Positions 30,292-38,750 of a stretch of 64,000 bases of DNA are shown here, piece by piece. Source of the stretch: JASGIT01 sp047601665 (lineage in GTDB: Bacteria > Pseudomonadota > Gammaproteobacteria > Burkholderiales > Burkholderiaceae_C); assembly GCA_047601665.1 (NCBI GenBank), contig JASGIT010000001.1:186001-250000 (forward strand), read 5' to 3'. Within the stretch, counting starts at the first letter, position 1, and every line of letters begins with the position of its first letter. The notes below the pieces were generated by a model. That model made no database searches. It saw only the letters and a list, made by a program, of their open reading frames with translations, and was not told the DNA's origin. The translations under genes and the position numbers were made by a program.

Positions 30292-31438
30292 CCTCAGCTG
30301 GATCCTGCTGGCGCTGCCGCTGGCCTTCGTGCTGGGCTGGCTGGCCTCGCGCTTCGACCTGCGCCAGCTGCGCGCCGAAAACCGGCAGACCCCCAAGGCG
30401 TACTTCAAGGGCCTGAGCCTGCTGCTCAACGAGCAGCAGGACAAGGCTATCGACGCCTTCATCGAGGCCGTGCAGAGCGACCCGGATACGTCGGAACTGC
30501 ATTTCGCGCTGGGCAACCTGTTCCGCCGCCGTGGCGAATACAACCGCGCCGTGCGCGTGCACGAGCACCTGCTCTCGCGCGGCGACCTGACGCCCGCCGA
30601 CCGCGACCGCGCCCAGCACGCGCTGGCGCTCGACTTCCTCAAGGCCGGCCTGCTCGACCGCGCCGAAGAAGCGCTCAAGCCGCTCGAAGGCACGGCGTTC
30701 GAGAACGAGGCGCGCCTCGCCCTGCTCGCCATCTACGAGCGCACGCGCGACTGGCCGCAGGCCGCCGCCATCGCCGCGCGCATCCAGGCCGCGGGCCAGG
30801 GCGACTTCAGCACGCGTCAGTCCCACTACCTGTGTGAGCAGGCCCTGGCCGCCGCCGCCCAGGGCGACGAAGCCGGCGCCGAGGCCCGCCTGCGCGAGGC
30901 CATGTCCGCCGCGCCCCAGTCGCCGCGCCCGCGCATCGAGCGCGCGCGCCAGCAGCACCGGCTGGGCCAGTCGAGCGACGCGGTGGATACGCTGGCCGCG
31001 CTGGCGCAGCAGGCCCCCGGCGCGCTGCCGCTGGCCACCACCCTGCTGCTCGAAGCCGCCGCAGCGGCGGGCCGCAGCGGCGACGCGCTGACCCTGCTGT
31101 CACGCCACTACGAGCAGTCGCCCTCGCTCGACCTGCTGGAAGCGCTGGTCGCGCTGGACCGCGCCAGCGGCGACGCCGCCCGCCCGGGCCGCACGCGCTA
31201 TGCCCAACACCTGGCCAAGGAGCCCTCGCTCGTGGCCGCCACGCAATGGCTCACGGGCGAGCGGCTGGAGCACGAGCAGTTCCACCCCCAGGTGCAGCGC
31301 GCGCTCGACCAGGCCGCGCGCCCGCTGATGCGCTACCGCTGCGCCGCCTGCGGCTTCGAGGCGCGGCAGCATTTCTGGCAATGCCCCGGCTGCCAGAGCT
31401 GGGACAGCTATCCGGCCCGGCGGGTAGAAGAACTTTGA
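30281..31438 (+). CDS. lapB: Lipopolysaccharide assembly protein LapB (YciM)
   Basis: 385 aa. An N-terminal TM anchor (ILLALPLAFVLGWLAS), a series of TPR repeats (ALGNLFRRRGEYNRAVRVHEHL and following), and a C-terminal rubredoxin-type zinc knuckle (YRCAACGFEARQHFWQCPGC) with four Cys. The family targets LpxC to FtsH and so limits lipid A synthesis; both TPR and metal domain are needed. Confidence 0.94.
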   Translation: MEFDLSWILLALPLAFVLGWLASRFDLRQLRAENRQTPKAYFKGLSLLLNEQQDKAIDAFIEAVQSDPDTSELHFALGNLFRRRGEYNRAVRVHEHLLSRGDLTPADRDRAQHALALDFLKAGLLDRAEEALKPLEGTAFENEARLALLAIYERTRDWPQAAAIAARIQAAGQGDFSTRQSHYLCEQALAAAAQGDEAGAEARLREAMSAAPQSPRPRIERARQQHRLGQSSDAVDTLAALAQQAPGALPLATTLLLEAAAAAGRSGDALTLLSRHYEQSPSLDLLEALVALDRASGDAARPGRTRYAQHLAKEPSLVAATQWLTGERLEHEQFHPQVQRALDQAARPLMRYRCAACGFEARQHFWQCPGCQSWDSYPARRVEEL

Positions 31439-31439
31439 G

Positions 31440-31490
31440 GTTTTTGGGCCTGTAGCGCTCATCTAATAAGCGCTGCTAGCTCAGGTTTTC
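31440..31490 (-). repeat. Dispersed palindromic repeat, copy 5
   Basis: Divergent copy directly after the lapB stop: T-run, GGGCCTGTAGCGCTCAT, TAATAAGCGCTGCTAGCT. Inner arms AGCGCT ... AGCGCT are kept. Lies in the 93-bp gap before the Mrp operon. Confidence 0.65.
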
Positions 31491-31531
31491 ATAGCGCCCC
31501 TCCAGAGGCTTGCCCGTAAAATGGGCCGCAC

Positions 31532-34504
31532 ATGCCCCTGGTTTTCCTCATCCTCCTGCCCTTCATCGGCAGCCTGCTGGCCGCCGTGCTGCCCGCCAAC
31601 GCGCGCAACGCCGAATCGACGCTCGCGGGCATCATCGCGCTGGCCTGCGCGGTGCAGGTGGCCCTGCTGTTTCCGCAACTGGCCGACGGCGGCGTGCTGC
31701 GGCAGGAGATCGCCTGGCTGCCCGCGCTGGGGCTGAACCTCGTCATCCGCATGGACGGCTTCGCGTGGATGTTCTCCATGCTGGTGCTGGGCATCGGCGC
31801 GCTGGTGGTGCTGTACGCGCGCTACTACATGTCGCCGTCCGACCCGGTGCCGCGCTTCTTCGCGTTCCTGCTCGCCTTCATGGGCGCGATGATGGGCGTG
31901 GTGCTGTCGGGCAACCTGATCCAGCTGGCGTTCTTCTGGGAGCTGACCAGCCTGTTCTCGTTCCTGCTGATCGGCTACTGGCACCACCGCCAGGACGCGC
32001 GGCGCGGCGCGCGCATGGCGCTCACGGTGACGGGCGCGGGCGGGCTGGCGATGCTGGCGGGCGTGCTGGTGCTGGGCCACATCGTGGGCAGCTACGACCT
32101 GGACCAGGTGCTGAGCGCCGCCGCGCAGGTGCGGGCGCACCCGCTGTACCTCACGGCGCTGGTGCTCATCCTGCTGGGCGCTTTGACCAAGAGCGCGCAG
32201 TTCCCCTTCCAGTTCTGGCTGCCGCACGCCATGGCCGCGCCCACGCCCGTGTCCAGCTACCTGCATTCGGCCACCATGGTGAAGGCGGGCGTGTTCCTGC
32301 TCGCGCGGCTGTGGCCGGTGCTCAGCGGCACCGAGCCGTGGTTCTGGATCGTGGGCGGCGCGGGCCTTATCACGCTGCTGCTGGGCGGCTACGCGGCCAT
32401 GTTCCAGAACGACCTCAAGGGGCTGCTGGCCTATTCCACCATTTCGCACCTGGGGCTGATCACGCTGCTGCTGGGGCTGAATTCGCCGCTGGCCGCCGTG
32501 GCGGCCGTGTTCCACATCATGAACCACGCGACCTTCAAGGCCTCGCTGTTCATGGCGGCGGGCATCGTCGACCACGAAAGCGGCACGCGCGACATCCGCC
32601 GCCTGTCGGGCCTGCGGCACATGATGCCAATCACCGCCACGCTGGCGATGGTGGCCAGCGCGGCGATGGCGGGCGTGCCGCTGCTGAACGGCTTCCTGTC
32701 GAAGGAAATGTTCTTCGCCGAGACGGTGTTCCTCGACGCCGCGCCGCTGGTGCGCTGGGGCCTGCCGGCGGCGGCCACCGTAGCGGGCATGTTCAGCGTG
32801 GCGTATTCGCTGCGCTTCACGGTGGACGTGTTCTGCGGCCCGCCGGCCCAGGATTTGCCGCACACGCCGCACGAGCCCCCGCACTGGATGCGCGTGCCCG
32901 TGGAACTGCTGGTGCTGGCCTGCCTGGTGGTGGGCACGCTGCCCGCGCAGGTGATCGGCCCCTACCTCCATGCCGCCGCGCGGCCCGTGGTGGGCGGGCA
33001 GTTGCCCGAGTTCAGCCTGGCCGTGTGGCACGGCTTCAACACGCCGTTTGTGATGAGCCTGCTGGCGCTGTCGGGCGGGGTGGTGCTGTACCGGCTGCTG
33101 CGCGGGCCGCAGCGCACGGGGCGCATCACCGCGCCGCCGTTGGTGGGCCGCCTGAATGGCAAAGCCATGTTCGAGGCCGCGCTGGCGCTGCTGACCCGCG
33201 CGGGCCGGGCGCTGCGCCAGCGGCTTTCCACGCGCCGCCTGCAATGGCAGATGTTCTGGCTGGTGTGCGCGGCCCTGTGCGCGGGCGCGCTGCCGCTGCT
33301 GCTGCACGGCCTGCGGCTGGGCCACCGGGGCACGCTGCCGCTGTCGCCCACCTTCGCGCTGCTCTGGGGCATGGGCGCGGTGTGCGCGCTGGCGGCGGCC
33401 TGGCAGGCCAAGTACCACCGGCTGGCGGCGCTCACGCTCATGGGCGGCGCCGGGCTGGCGACCTGCGTGACGTTCCTGTGGTTCTCCGCACCCGATCTGG
33501 CGCTGACCCAATTGGTGGTCGAAATGGTGACCACGGTGCTGATGCTGCTGGGCCTGCGCTGGCTGCCCCGGCGCGAGGAGCGCCTGCGCCCCGCCCTGCG
33601 CCAGCGCGAGCGCGGCACGCTGCGCCGCCGCCTGCGCGACCTGGCGCTGTCCGTGGCGGCGGGCGGCGGCATGGCCTGGCTGGCGTTCGCCATGATGAGC
33701 CGCGACTTTCCCAAGAGCACGTCCACCTTCTTCCTGGAGCGCGCCCTGAGCGAAGGCGGCGGCACCAACGTGGTGAACGTGATGCTGGTGGACTTCCGCG
33801 GCTTCGACACCTTCGGCGAAATCGTGGTGCTGGGCATCGTCGCCATCACGGTGTACGCGCTGCTGCGGCGCTTCCGCCCCGCGCCGGAAACCATGGACCT
33901 GCCCGAGCAGCAGCGCAACCTGCCCGCCGACCTGCAGACCGACCTGCTGAACCCGCGCAACGCCGCCGACACCGCCGTGGGCTACCTGATGGTGCCCGCC
34001 GTGCTGGTGCGCCTGCTGCTGCCGTTCGCGGCGCTGGTGGCGGCCTACATCTTCATGCGCGGGCACAACGAGCCGGGCGGCGGCTTCGTGGCGGGGCTGG
34101 TGCTGTCGGTGGCGCTGATCCTGCAGTACATCATCTCGGGCGCGCAGTGGGTGGAGGCGCACCTGCCGCTGACGCCGCGCCGCTGGATCGCCATGGGCCT
34201 GCTGTGCGCGCTGGCCACCGGGCTGGGGTCGCTGGCGGTGGGCTATCCGTTCCTGACCACGCACACGGCGCACTTCACGCTGCCGTTGATCGGCGAAGTG
34301 CACGTGGCGAGCGCGCTGTTCTTCGACATCGGCGTGTTCACGCTGGTGGTGGGGGCCACGCTGCTGATCCTCACGGCCATCGCGCACCAATCGATCCGCG
34401 GGCACCGGCACCATGCCCGGTTGCAAGAAGAATCGGCCTCCAGCGCTGGCGCAGCAAGCGCAAGCAGCTATCAAAACAATAGTAACCAAGGAGGAGTAGG
34501 CTGA
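31532..34504 (+). CDS. phaAB: Mrp/Pha Na+(K+)/H+ antiporter subunit A-B fusion
   Basis: 990-aa polytopic membrane protein, largest subunit of the multi-gene cation/proton antiporter. An NuoL-like N-part (FFWELTSLFSFLLIGYW with the essential Glu, GALTKSAQFPFQFWLPHAMAAPTPVSSYLHSATMVKAG) is followed by the MrpA C-part (DLALTQLVVEM) and an MrpB domain (about 820-965, RGHNEPGGGFVAGL). The final about 24 residues (ESASSAGAASASSYQNNS...) are Ser/Ala/Asn-rich, encoded by a repeat copy and not family-like. The last codons contain the GGAGGA that serves the next gene. Confidence 0.94.
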   Translation: MPLVFLILLPFIGSLLAAVLPANARNAESTLAGIIALACAVQVALLFPQLADGGVLRQEIAWLPALGLNLVIRMDGFAWMFSMLVLGIGALVVLYARYYMSPSDPVPRFFAFLLAFMGAMMGVVLSGNLIQLAFFWELTSLFSFLLIGYWHHRQDARRGARMALTVTGAGGLAMLAGVLVLGHIVGSYDLDQVLSAAAQVRAHPLYLTALVLILLGALTKSAQFPFQFWLPHAMAAPTPVSSYLHSATMVKAGVFLLARLWPVLSGTEPWFWIVGGAGLITLLLGGYAAMFQNDLKGLLAYSTISHLGLITLLLGLNSPLAAVAAVFHIMNHATFKASLFMAAGIVDHESGTRDIRRLSGLRHMMPITATLAMVASAAMAGVPLLNGFLSKEMFFAETVFLDAAPLVRWGLPAAATVAGMFSVAYSLRFTVDVFCGPPAQDLPHTPHEPPHWMRVPVELLVLACLVVGTLPAQVIGPYLHAAARPVVGGQLPEFSLAVWHGFNTPFVMSLLALSGGVVLYRLLRGPQRTGRITAPPLVGRLNGKAMFEAALALLTRAGRALRQRLSTRRLQWQMFWLVCAALCAGALPLLLHGLRLGHRGTLPLSPTFALLWGMGAVCALAAAWQAKYHRLAALTLMGGAGLATCVTFLWFSAPDLALTQLVVEMVTTVLMLLGLRWLPRREERLRPALRQRERGTLRRRLRDLALSVAAGGGMAWLAFAMMSRDFPKSTSTFFLERALSEGGGTNVVNVMLVDFRGFDTFGEIVVLGIVAITVYALLRRFRPAPETMDLPEQQRNLPADLQTDLLNPRNAADTAVGYLMVPAVLVRLLLPFAALVAAYIFMRGHNEPGGGFVAGLVLSVALILQYIISGAQWVEAHLPLTPRRWIAMGLLCALATGLGSLAVGYPFLTTHTAHFTLPLIGEVHVASALFFDIGVFTLVVGATLLILTAIAHQSIRGHRHHARLQEESASSAGAASASSYQNNSNQGGVG
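34430..34483 (-). repeat. Dispersed palindromic repeat, copy 6, forming the PhaAB C-terminus
   Basis: Reads GAATCGGCCTCCAGCGCTGG, GCAGCAAGCGCAAGCAGC, TATCAAAACAATAG. It is a reverse-orientation copy in frame with the antiporter gene and supplies its last residues before the stop at 34502. Confidence 0.75.
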
Positions 34505-34869
34505 TGGAAATCGTTCTCGCCATCGCCATCGGCGTGCTCACGGGCTCGGGCGTGTGGCTGCTGCTGCGGCCGCGCACCTTCCAGGTCATCATGGGCCTGG
34601 CGCTGCTGTCGTATGCGGTCAACCTGTTCATCTTCAGCATGGGGCGACTGGGTCTGGCCATCGGCAAGGCCCCGGTGCTCGCGGGCGGCGTGCCGCAGGA
34701 CTTGCAGCACTACGCCGACCCGATGCCGCAGGCGCTGGTGCTCACGGCCATCGTCATCGGCTTCGCCATGACGGCGCTGTTCCTGGTGGTGCTGCTGGCG
34801 TCGCGCGGCATGTCGGGCACCGACCACGTGGACGGCAGCCACTGGCACGGCGAGCGGGAGGAGCCATGA
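34504..34869 (+). CDS. phaC: Mrp/Pha antiporter subunit C
   Basis: 121 aa, NuoK-like, three TM helices (LAIAIGVLTGSGVWLLL, VIMGLALLSYAVNLFIFSMG, LVLTAIVIGFAMTALFLVVLL). The Mrp complex uses it together with the A and D subunits. TGATG overlap with PhaAB and a 4-bp overlap with subunit D. Note that this phaC is the Pha potassium-efflux nomenclature, not PHB synthase. Confidence 0.93.
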   Translation: MEIVLAIAIGVLTGSGVWLLLRPRTFQVIMGLALLSYAVNLFIFSMGRLGLAIGKAPVLAGGVPQDLQHYADPMPQALVLTAIVIGFAMTALFLVVLLASRGMSGTDHVDGSHWHGEREEP

Positions 34870-36545
34870 CCTGGCTCGACGCCCTCGGCGCGCTGGCCGG
34901 GCGGTTCATGCCGCACCTGATGCTCGCGCCCATCGCGCTGCCGCTGTTCACCGCCGCGCTGATGCTGCTGATGCGCGAAGAACGCTGGCGCACCAAGCTG
35001 GCGCTCGGCATCGTCTCCACCGGCGTCGGCCTGTGCGTGGCCCTGGCGCTGCTGGCCTGGACGGCGCGCGCCGGTTCGGCCGGCCTGGGCATCTACCTGC
35101 CGGGCAATTGGCCCGCGCCGTTCGGCATCGTGCTGGTGCTGGACCGGCTCTCGGCGCTGATGCTGGTGCTGACCAGCTTCGTCGCGCTCGCGTCCTGCGT
35201 GTTCGGCGCGTCGCGCTGGCACCGCGCGGGCGTGCACTACCACCCGCTGTTCCAGTTCCAGCTCATGGGGCTGTCGGGGGCCTTCCTCACCGCCGACCTG
35301 TTCAACCTGTTCGTGTTCTTCGAGATCATGCTCGCCGCCTCCTACGGGCTGCTGCTGCACGGCTCGGGCCGGGCGCGGGTCGAGGCGGGGCTGCACTACA
35401 TCGCCATCAACCTCGCGGCGTCGTCGCTGTTCCTGATCGGCGTCTCGATGCTCTACGGCATCACGGGCACGCTGAACATGGCCGACCTGGCGCTGGCCAT
35501 CCCGCAGGTCGCGCCGGGCGACCGGGGGCTGCTGCACGCGGCGGCGGGCATCCTGGCCACGGCGTTCGTCATCAAGGCGGCGGTGTGGCCGCTCAACTTC
35601 TGGCTGGCGCCCGCCTATGGCGCGGCCACCGCGCCCGTGGGCGCGCTGTTCGCGCTGATGACCAAGGTGGGCGTGTACACCCTGCTGCGGCTGTGGACGC
35701 TGCTGTTCAGCGCCCAGGCCGGGGCCTCCGCGGGCTTCGGCGGGCCGTGGCTGGTCATGGGCGGCATGGCGACCATGGCGTTCGGCGCCATCGGCATGAT
35801 GGGCTCGCAGCGCATAACGCACCTGGCCAGCTACGCGGCACTGCTCTCGTCCGGCACGCTGCTGGCGGCCACGGGCTTCGGGCAGATAGGGCTCACGGCC
35901 GCCCTGCTCTACTACCTGCCTGGCTCCACGCTGGCGGTGAGCGCGCTGTTCCTGCTGGCCGACCTGATCGAGCGCTGGCGCAACGACGGCAGCACGGTGC
36001 TGGACGCCGACGACGAGGCCGCCCCCTTCCTCAACCCCGACCTGCAGCCCACCCAGGGCCTGAACCTGGACGAGGACGAGGAGGTGCTGACCGGCCGCGT
36101 GATTCCCGCCGCCGCCGCCTTCCTGGGTCTGGCCTTCATGGCCTGCACGCTGGTGGTCGCGGGGCTGCCGCCGCTGTCGGGCTTCGTGGGCAAGTTCGCC
36201 ATGCTCACGGCGCTGCTCAACCCCCAGGGGCTGGGCGTACCGGCCCCGGTGCGGCCCGTGGACTGGGCGCTGCTGGCGCTGCTGATCGCCACCGGGCTGC
36301 TCGCGCTGCTGGCGCTCACGCGCGCGGGCATCCGCCACTTCTGGGCCGCGCATGGCCGCGCCGCGCCCCGGCTGCGCGTGGTGGAGGGGCTGCCGATCGC
36401 CGCGCTGCTGGCGGCCTGCGTGGCGCTCACGGTGCAGGCCGGGCCGGTGATGCGCTTTACCCAGGCCACGGCCCAGGCGCTGCTCGCGCCGGATACGTAC
36501 ATCCAGGCGGTGATGTCCGCACAGCCGAAGGAAGCCCGGCGATGA
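34866..36545 (+). CDS. phaD: Mrp/Pha antiporter subunit D
   Basis: 559-aa NuoN/NuoM-like proton-translocating subunit with about 14 TM helices. Core motifs: FNLFVFFEIMLAASYGLLLHG with the conserved Glu, and FVIKAAVWPLNFWLAPAYGAATAPVGALFA with the Lys. An acidic cytosolic insert (LDADDEAAPFLNPD..., NLDEDEEVLTG) lies around residues 378-410, longer than in many homologues. Confidence 0.93.
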   Translation: MTWLDALGALAGRFMPHLMLAPIALPLFTAALMLLMREERWRTKLALGIVSTGVGLCVALALLAWTARAGSAGLGIYLPGNWPAPFGIVLVLDRLSALMLVLTSFVALASCVFGASRWHRAGVHYHPLFQFQLMGLSGAFLTADLFNLFVFFEIMLAASYGLLLHGSGRARVEAGLHYIAINLAASSLFLIGVSMLYGITGTLNMADLALAIPQVAPGDRGLLHAAAGILATAFVIKAAVWPLNFWLAPAYGAATAPVGALFALMTKVGVYTLLRLWTLLFSAQAGASAGFGGPWLVMGGMATMAFGAIGMMGSQRITHLASYAALLSSGTLLAATGFGQIGLTAALLYYLPGSTLAVSALFLLADLIERWRNDGSTVLDADDEAAPFLNPDLQPTQGLNLDEDEEVLTGRVIPAAAAFLGLAFMACTLVVAGLPPLSGFVGKFAMLTALLNPQGLGVPAPVRPVDWALLALLIATGLLALLALTRAGIRHFWAAHGRAAPRLRVVEGLPIAALLAACVALTVQAGPVMRFTQATAQALLAPDTYIQAVMSAQPKEARR

Positions 36546-37027
36546 AAAAGCTGCTGCCCGCCCCCCTGCTGTCCGCCGCGCTGTTCGTGCTGTGGCTGGT
36601 GCTCAACCGCTCGGCCAGCGCGGGGCAGCTGGCGCTGGCCGTGCTGCTGGCGCTGCTCATTCCCGTGCTCACGCGCGGCCTGCGGCCCCTGCCGGTGCGC
36701 GTGCGCAGCCCCGGCGCGGTGCTGCGGCTGCTGGGGCGGGTGGTGGCGGACTCGGTGCAGTCCAACCTCGCCGTGCTGCGCCTGCTGCTGATGCCTGGGC
36801 GGCGGCGGCACCCGCCCGGCTTCGTGCCGGTGCCGCTGCGCCTGTCCGACCCGAACGCGCTCGCCGTGCTCGCGGTCATCGTCTGCATCGCGCCCGGCAC
36901 CACCTGGGCCGAGCTGTCGCGCGACCGCTCGGTGCTGCTGCTGCACGCGCTGGAGCTGGACGACCCGGCCCACCTCATCGCCCACACGCAGGCGTATGAG
37001 CGGCTGCTGCTGGAGATTTTCGAGTGA
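36542..37027 (+). CDS. phaE: Mrp/Pha antiporter subunit E
   Basis: 161 aa. Two N-terminal TM helices, basic loop (RPLPVRVRSPG), then the MrpE signature NALAVLAVIVCIAPGTTWAELSRDRSVLLLHALELDD. It overlaps subunit D by 4 bp and subunit F by 4 bp. Confidence 0.93.
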   Translation: MKKLLPAPLLSAALFVLWLVLNRSASAGQLALAVLLALLIPVLTRGLRPLPVRVRSPGAVLRLLGRVVADSVQSNLAVLRLLLMPGRRRHPPGFVPVPLRLSDPNALAVLAVIVCIAPGTTWAELSRDRSVLLLHALELDDPAHLIAHTQAYERLLLEIFE

Positions 37028-37305
37028 CCCATTCCGTGCTGTCCTGGGCGCTGCCCGTCGCCATGTTCCTGCTGGCCCTGGCCATGCTGTGCGCGCTGCT
37101 GCGCCTGCTGCGCGGCCCCACGGCGCAAGACCGCGTGCTGGCGCTGGACTGCATGTACCTCGACGCCATGCTGCTCATGCTGGCGCTGGGCATGTACTAC
37201 GGCAGCGAGCATTACTTCGAGGCCGCGCTACTGGTGGCGCTGTTCGGCTTCGTCGGCTCCACGGCCATGGCCAAGTTCCTGCTGCGCGGCGAGGTGATCG
37301 AATGA
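37024..37305 (+). CDS. phaF: Mrp/Pha antiporter subunit F
   Basis: 93 aa with three TM helices and the family motif RGPTAQDRVLALDCMY. It uses a GTG start at 37024 embedded in the phaE stop (GTGA), so translation is coupled. Overlaps subunit G by 4 bp. Confidence 0.92.
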   Translation: MTHSVLSWALPVAMFLLALAMLCALLRLLRGPTAQDRVLALDCMYLDAMLLMLALGMYYGSEHYFEAALLVALFGFVGSTAMAKFLLRGEVIE

Positions 37306-37655
37306 ACACGCTGCCGCTCTGGGCCGAATGGCTGGTGGCCGTGCTGGCGCTGGCGGGCGCGGCGGTGGCGCTGCTGGGCTCGCTGGGCCTGCTGCGCTGG
37401 CGCACCTACTTCGAGCGCGTGCACGCCCCCTCGGTCATCGCCACGCTGGGCTGCTGGTGCCTGGTGGCGGCCAGCTGCGTGTACTTCTCGCTCGCGGGCA
37501 GGCACTGGGCCGTTCACCCGCTGCTGATCGCGCTGCTGGTCGCCATCACCGTGCCGGTCACCACCATCTTCCTGATGCGCGCCGCGCTGTTCCGTGCGCG
37601 GCGGGCGGGGCTCAACGTGCCGGCCAGCGTGAGCCAGTCTGACAAATACTCCTGA
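37302..37655 (+). CDS. phaG: Mrp/Pha antiporter subunit G
   Basis: 117 aa with three TM helices. MrpG motif LGLLRWRTYFERVHAPSVIATLG is clear, followed by VPVTTIFLMRAALFRAR. Last gene of the six-gene antiporter operon, which exchanges monovalent cations for protons and supports pH and salt homeostasis. A repeat copy begins at its stop codon. Confidence 0.93.
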   Translation: MNTLPLWAEWLVAVLALAGAAVALLGSLGLLRWRTYFERVHAPSVIATLGCWCLVAASCVYFSLAGRHWAVHPLLIALLVAITVPVTTIFLMRAALFRARRAGLNVPASVSQSDKYS

Positions 37656-37702
37656 TTCCATAGCTGCCAGCGCACATTCCGCAAGGGCCGAGGGCATTTT
37701 TC
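37655..37702 (+). repeat. Dispersed palindromic repeat, copy 7
   Basis: Reads ATTCCATAGCTGCCAGCGCA, CATTCCGCAAGGGCCGAGGG, CATTTTTC: a forward copy with a degenerate second half, at the 3' end of the antiporter operon. The rest of the gap to 37766 shows nothing else firm. Confidence 0.7.
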
Positions 37703-37766
37703 ATGCAAATAATCTAAGATAGCCCGCACCCCACAGGACAGCCCATCCACAACACCTGAAAAACCC

Positions 37767-38636
37767 ATGTCCTCCAACACCGACCTGAACGAACGCCGCC
37801 TGGCCCACGCCTGGGAAGAACTGCACATCCAGGCCCACAACGGCAACCTGCCCCAGGCCGAATCGCACCGCCTGGCCTTCACCGACCCCGAGTTCCTGTT
37901 CCGCCGCGAAACGCGCGGCATCCGCCTGCAGCTTGAAATGCTCAAGCCCGACCTGGAGCAGGCGGCGCAGGGCATCGAGCACACGGTGGTGGTCTATGGC
38001 AGCGCGCGTTTCGTCTCGCCCCGGCAGGCCGAAAAACAGATGGCCGACGCCGAGGCCAGCGGCGACGCCGAACGCATCGCCCTCGCCCGCCGCGCCGTGA
38101 AGAACGCCCAGCGCTACGAGCACGCGCGCCAGTTCGCCCGCATCGTGGCCGAGCACAGCAAGCGCCAGCCCCCCGCCGAGCGCATCTACATCTGCACCGG
38201 CGGCGGCCCCGGCATCATGGAAGCGGCCAACCGCGGCGCGCACGACGCGGGCGCGCCCACCATCGGCCTGAACATCGTGCTGCCCCACGAGCAGAACGGC
38301 AACCGCTTCATCACGCCGCAGCTGAGCTTCAAGTTCCACTACTTCGCGCTGCGCAAGATGCACTTCATGATGCGCGCCAAAGCGCTGGTGGCTTTCCCGG
38401 GCGGTTTCGGCACGCTCGACGAGCTGTTCGAGGTGCTGACCCTGGTGCAGACGCGCAAGTCCAAGCCCGTGCCGATCGTGCTGTTCGGGGTGGACTTCTG
38501 GAAGCGGCTGATCAACTTCGATCTGCTGATCGAGGAAGGAACCATCTCGGCCAAAGATTTGGAGCTGTTCCACATGACCGACGACCCGCACGAGGCTTGG
38601 GCCATCATTCGGAACTTCTACGCGCTGCAGGCGTAA
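37767..38636 (+). CDS. LOG-family (TIGR00730) nucleotide phosphoribohydrolase-like protein
   Basis: 289 aa. Rossmann fold with the LOG motifs GGGPGIMEAANRGAHDAGA and PGGFGTLDELFE, which carry the catalytic Arg/Glu positions of cytokinin riboside 5'-monophosphate phosphoribohydrolases. It has an N-terminal helical extension of about 75 residues before VVVYGSARF and so is longer than plant-type LOGs (about 190-220). Bacterial relatives hydrolyse nucleoside monophosphates; a role in hormone synthesis should not be assumed. Confidence 0.87.
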   Translation: MSSNTDLNERRLAHAWEELHIQAHNGNLPQAESHRLAFTDPEFLFRRETRGIRLQLEMLKPDLEQAAQGIEHTVVVYGSARFVSPRQAEKQMADAEASGDAERIALARRAVKNAQRYEHARQFARIVAEHSKRQPPAERIYICTGGGPGIMEAANRGAHDAGAPTIGLNIVLPHEQNGNRFITPQLSFKFHYFALRKMHFMMRAKALVAFPGGFGTLDELFEVLTLVQTRKSKPVPIVLFGVDFWKRLINFDLLIEEGTISAKDLELFHMTDDPHEAWAIIRNFYALQA

Positions 38637-38680
38637 GAGTTCGTCTGTCTTTTTTGTGATTCTGCTGGGTGTTTGCTTCC

Positions 38681-38708
38681 CGAGGCCGGGACTCGCCCCG
38701 GCCTCGGA
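38681..38708. terminator. Long perfect hairpin between convergent genes
   Basis: CCGAGGCCGGG, loop ACTCGC, CCCGGCCTCGG: 11-bp GC-rich stem between the 3' ends of the LOG gene and rmuC. There is no U-run on either side, so if it is a terminator it is non-canonical. Confidence 0.5.
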
Positions 38709-38750
38709 AAGCAACGCCCTAAAGAACTCCCAAAAAGACCCACACCCCCA

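Noticed and set aside
31481..34489. 1002-residue minus-strand open frame opposite the PhaAB gene
   Set aside because: Composition is Gln/His/Arg/Ala-rich shadow of a Leu/Ala membrane protein; no domain or RBS. The plus-strand frame is an obvious MrpA-B.
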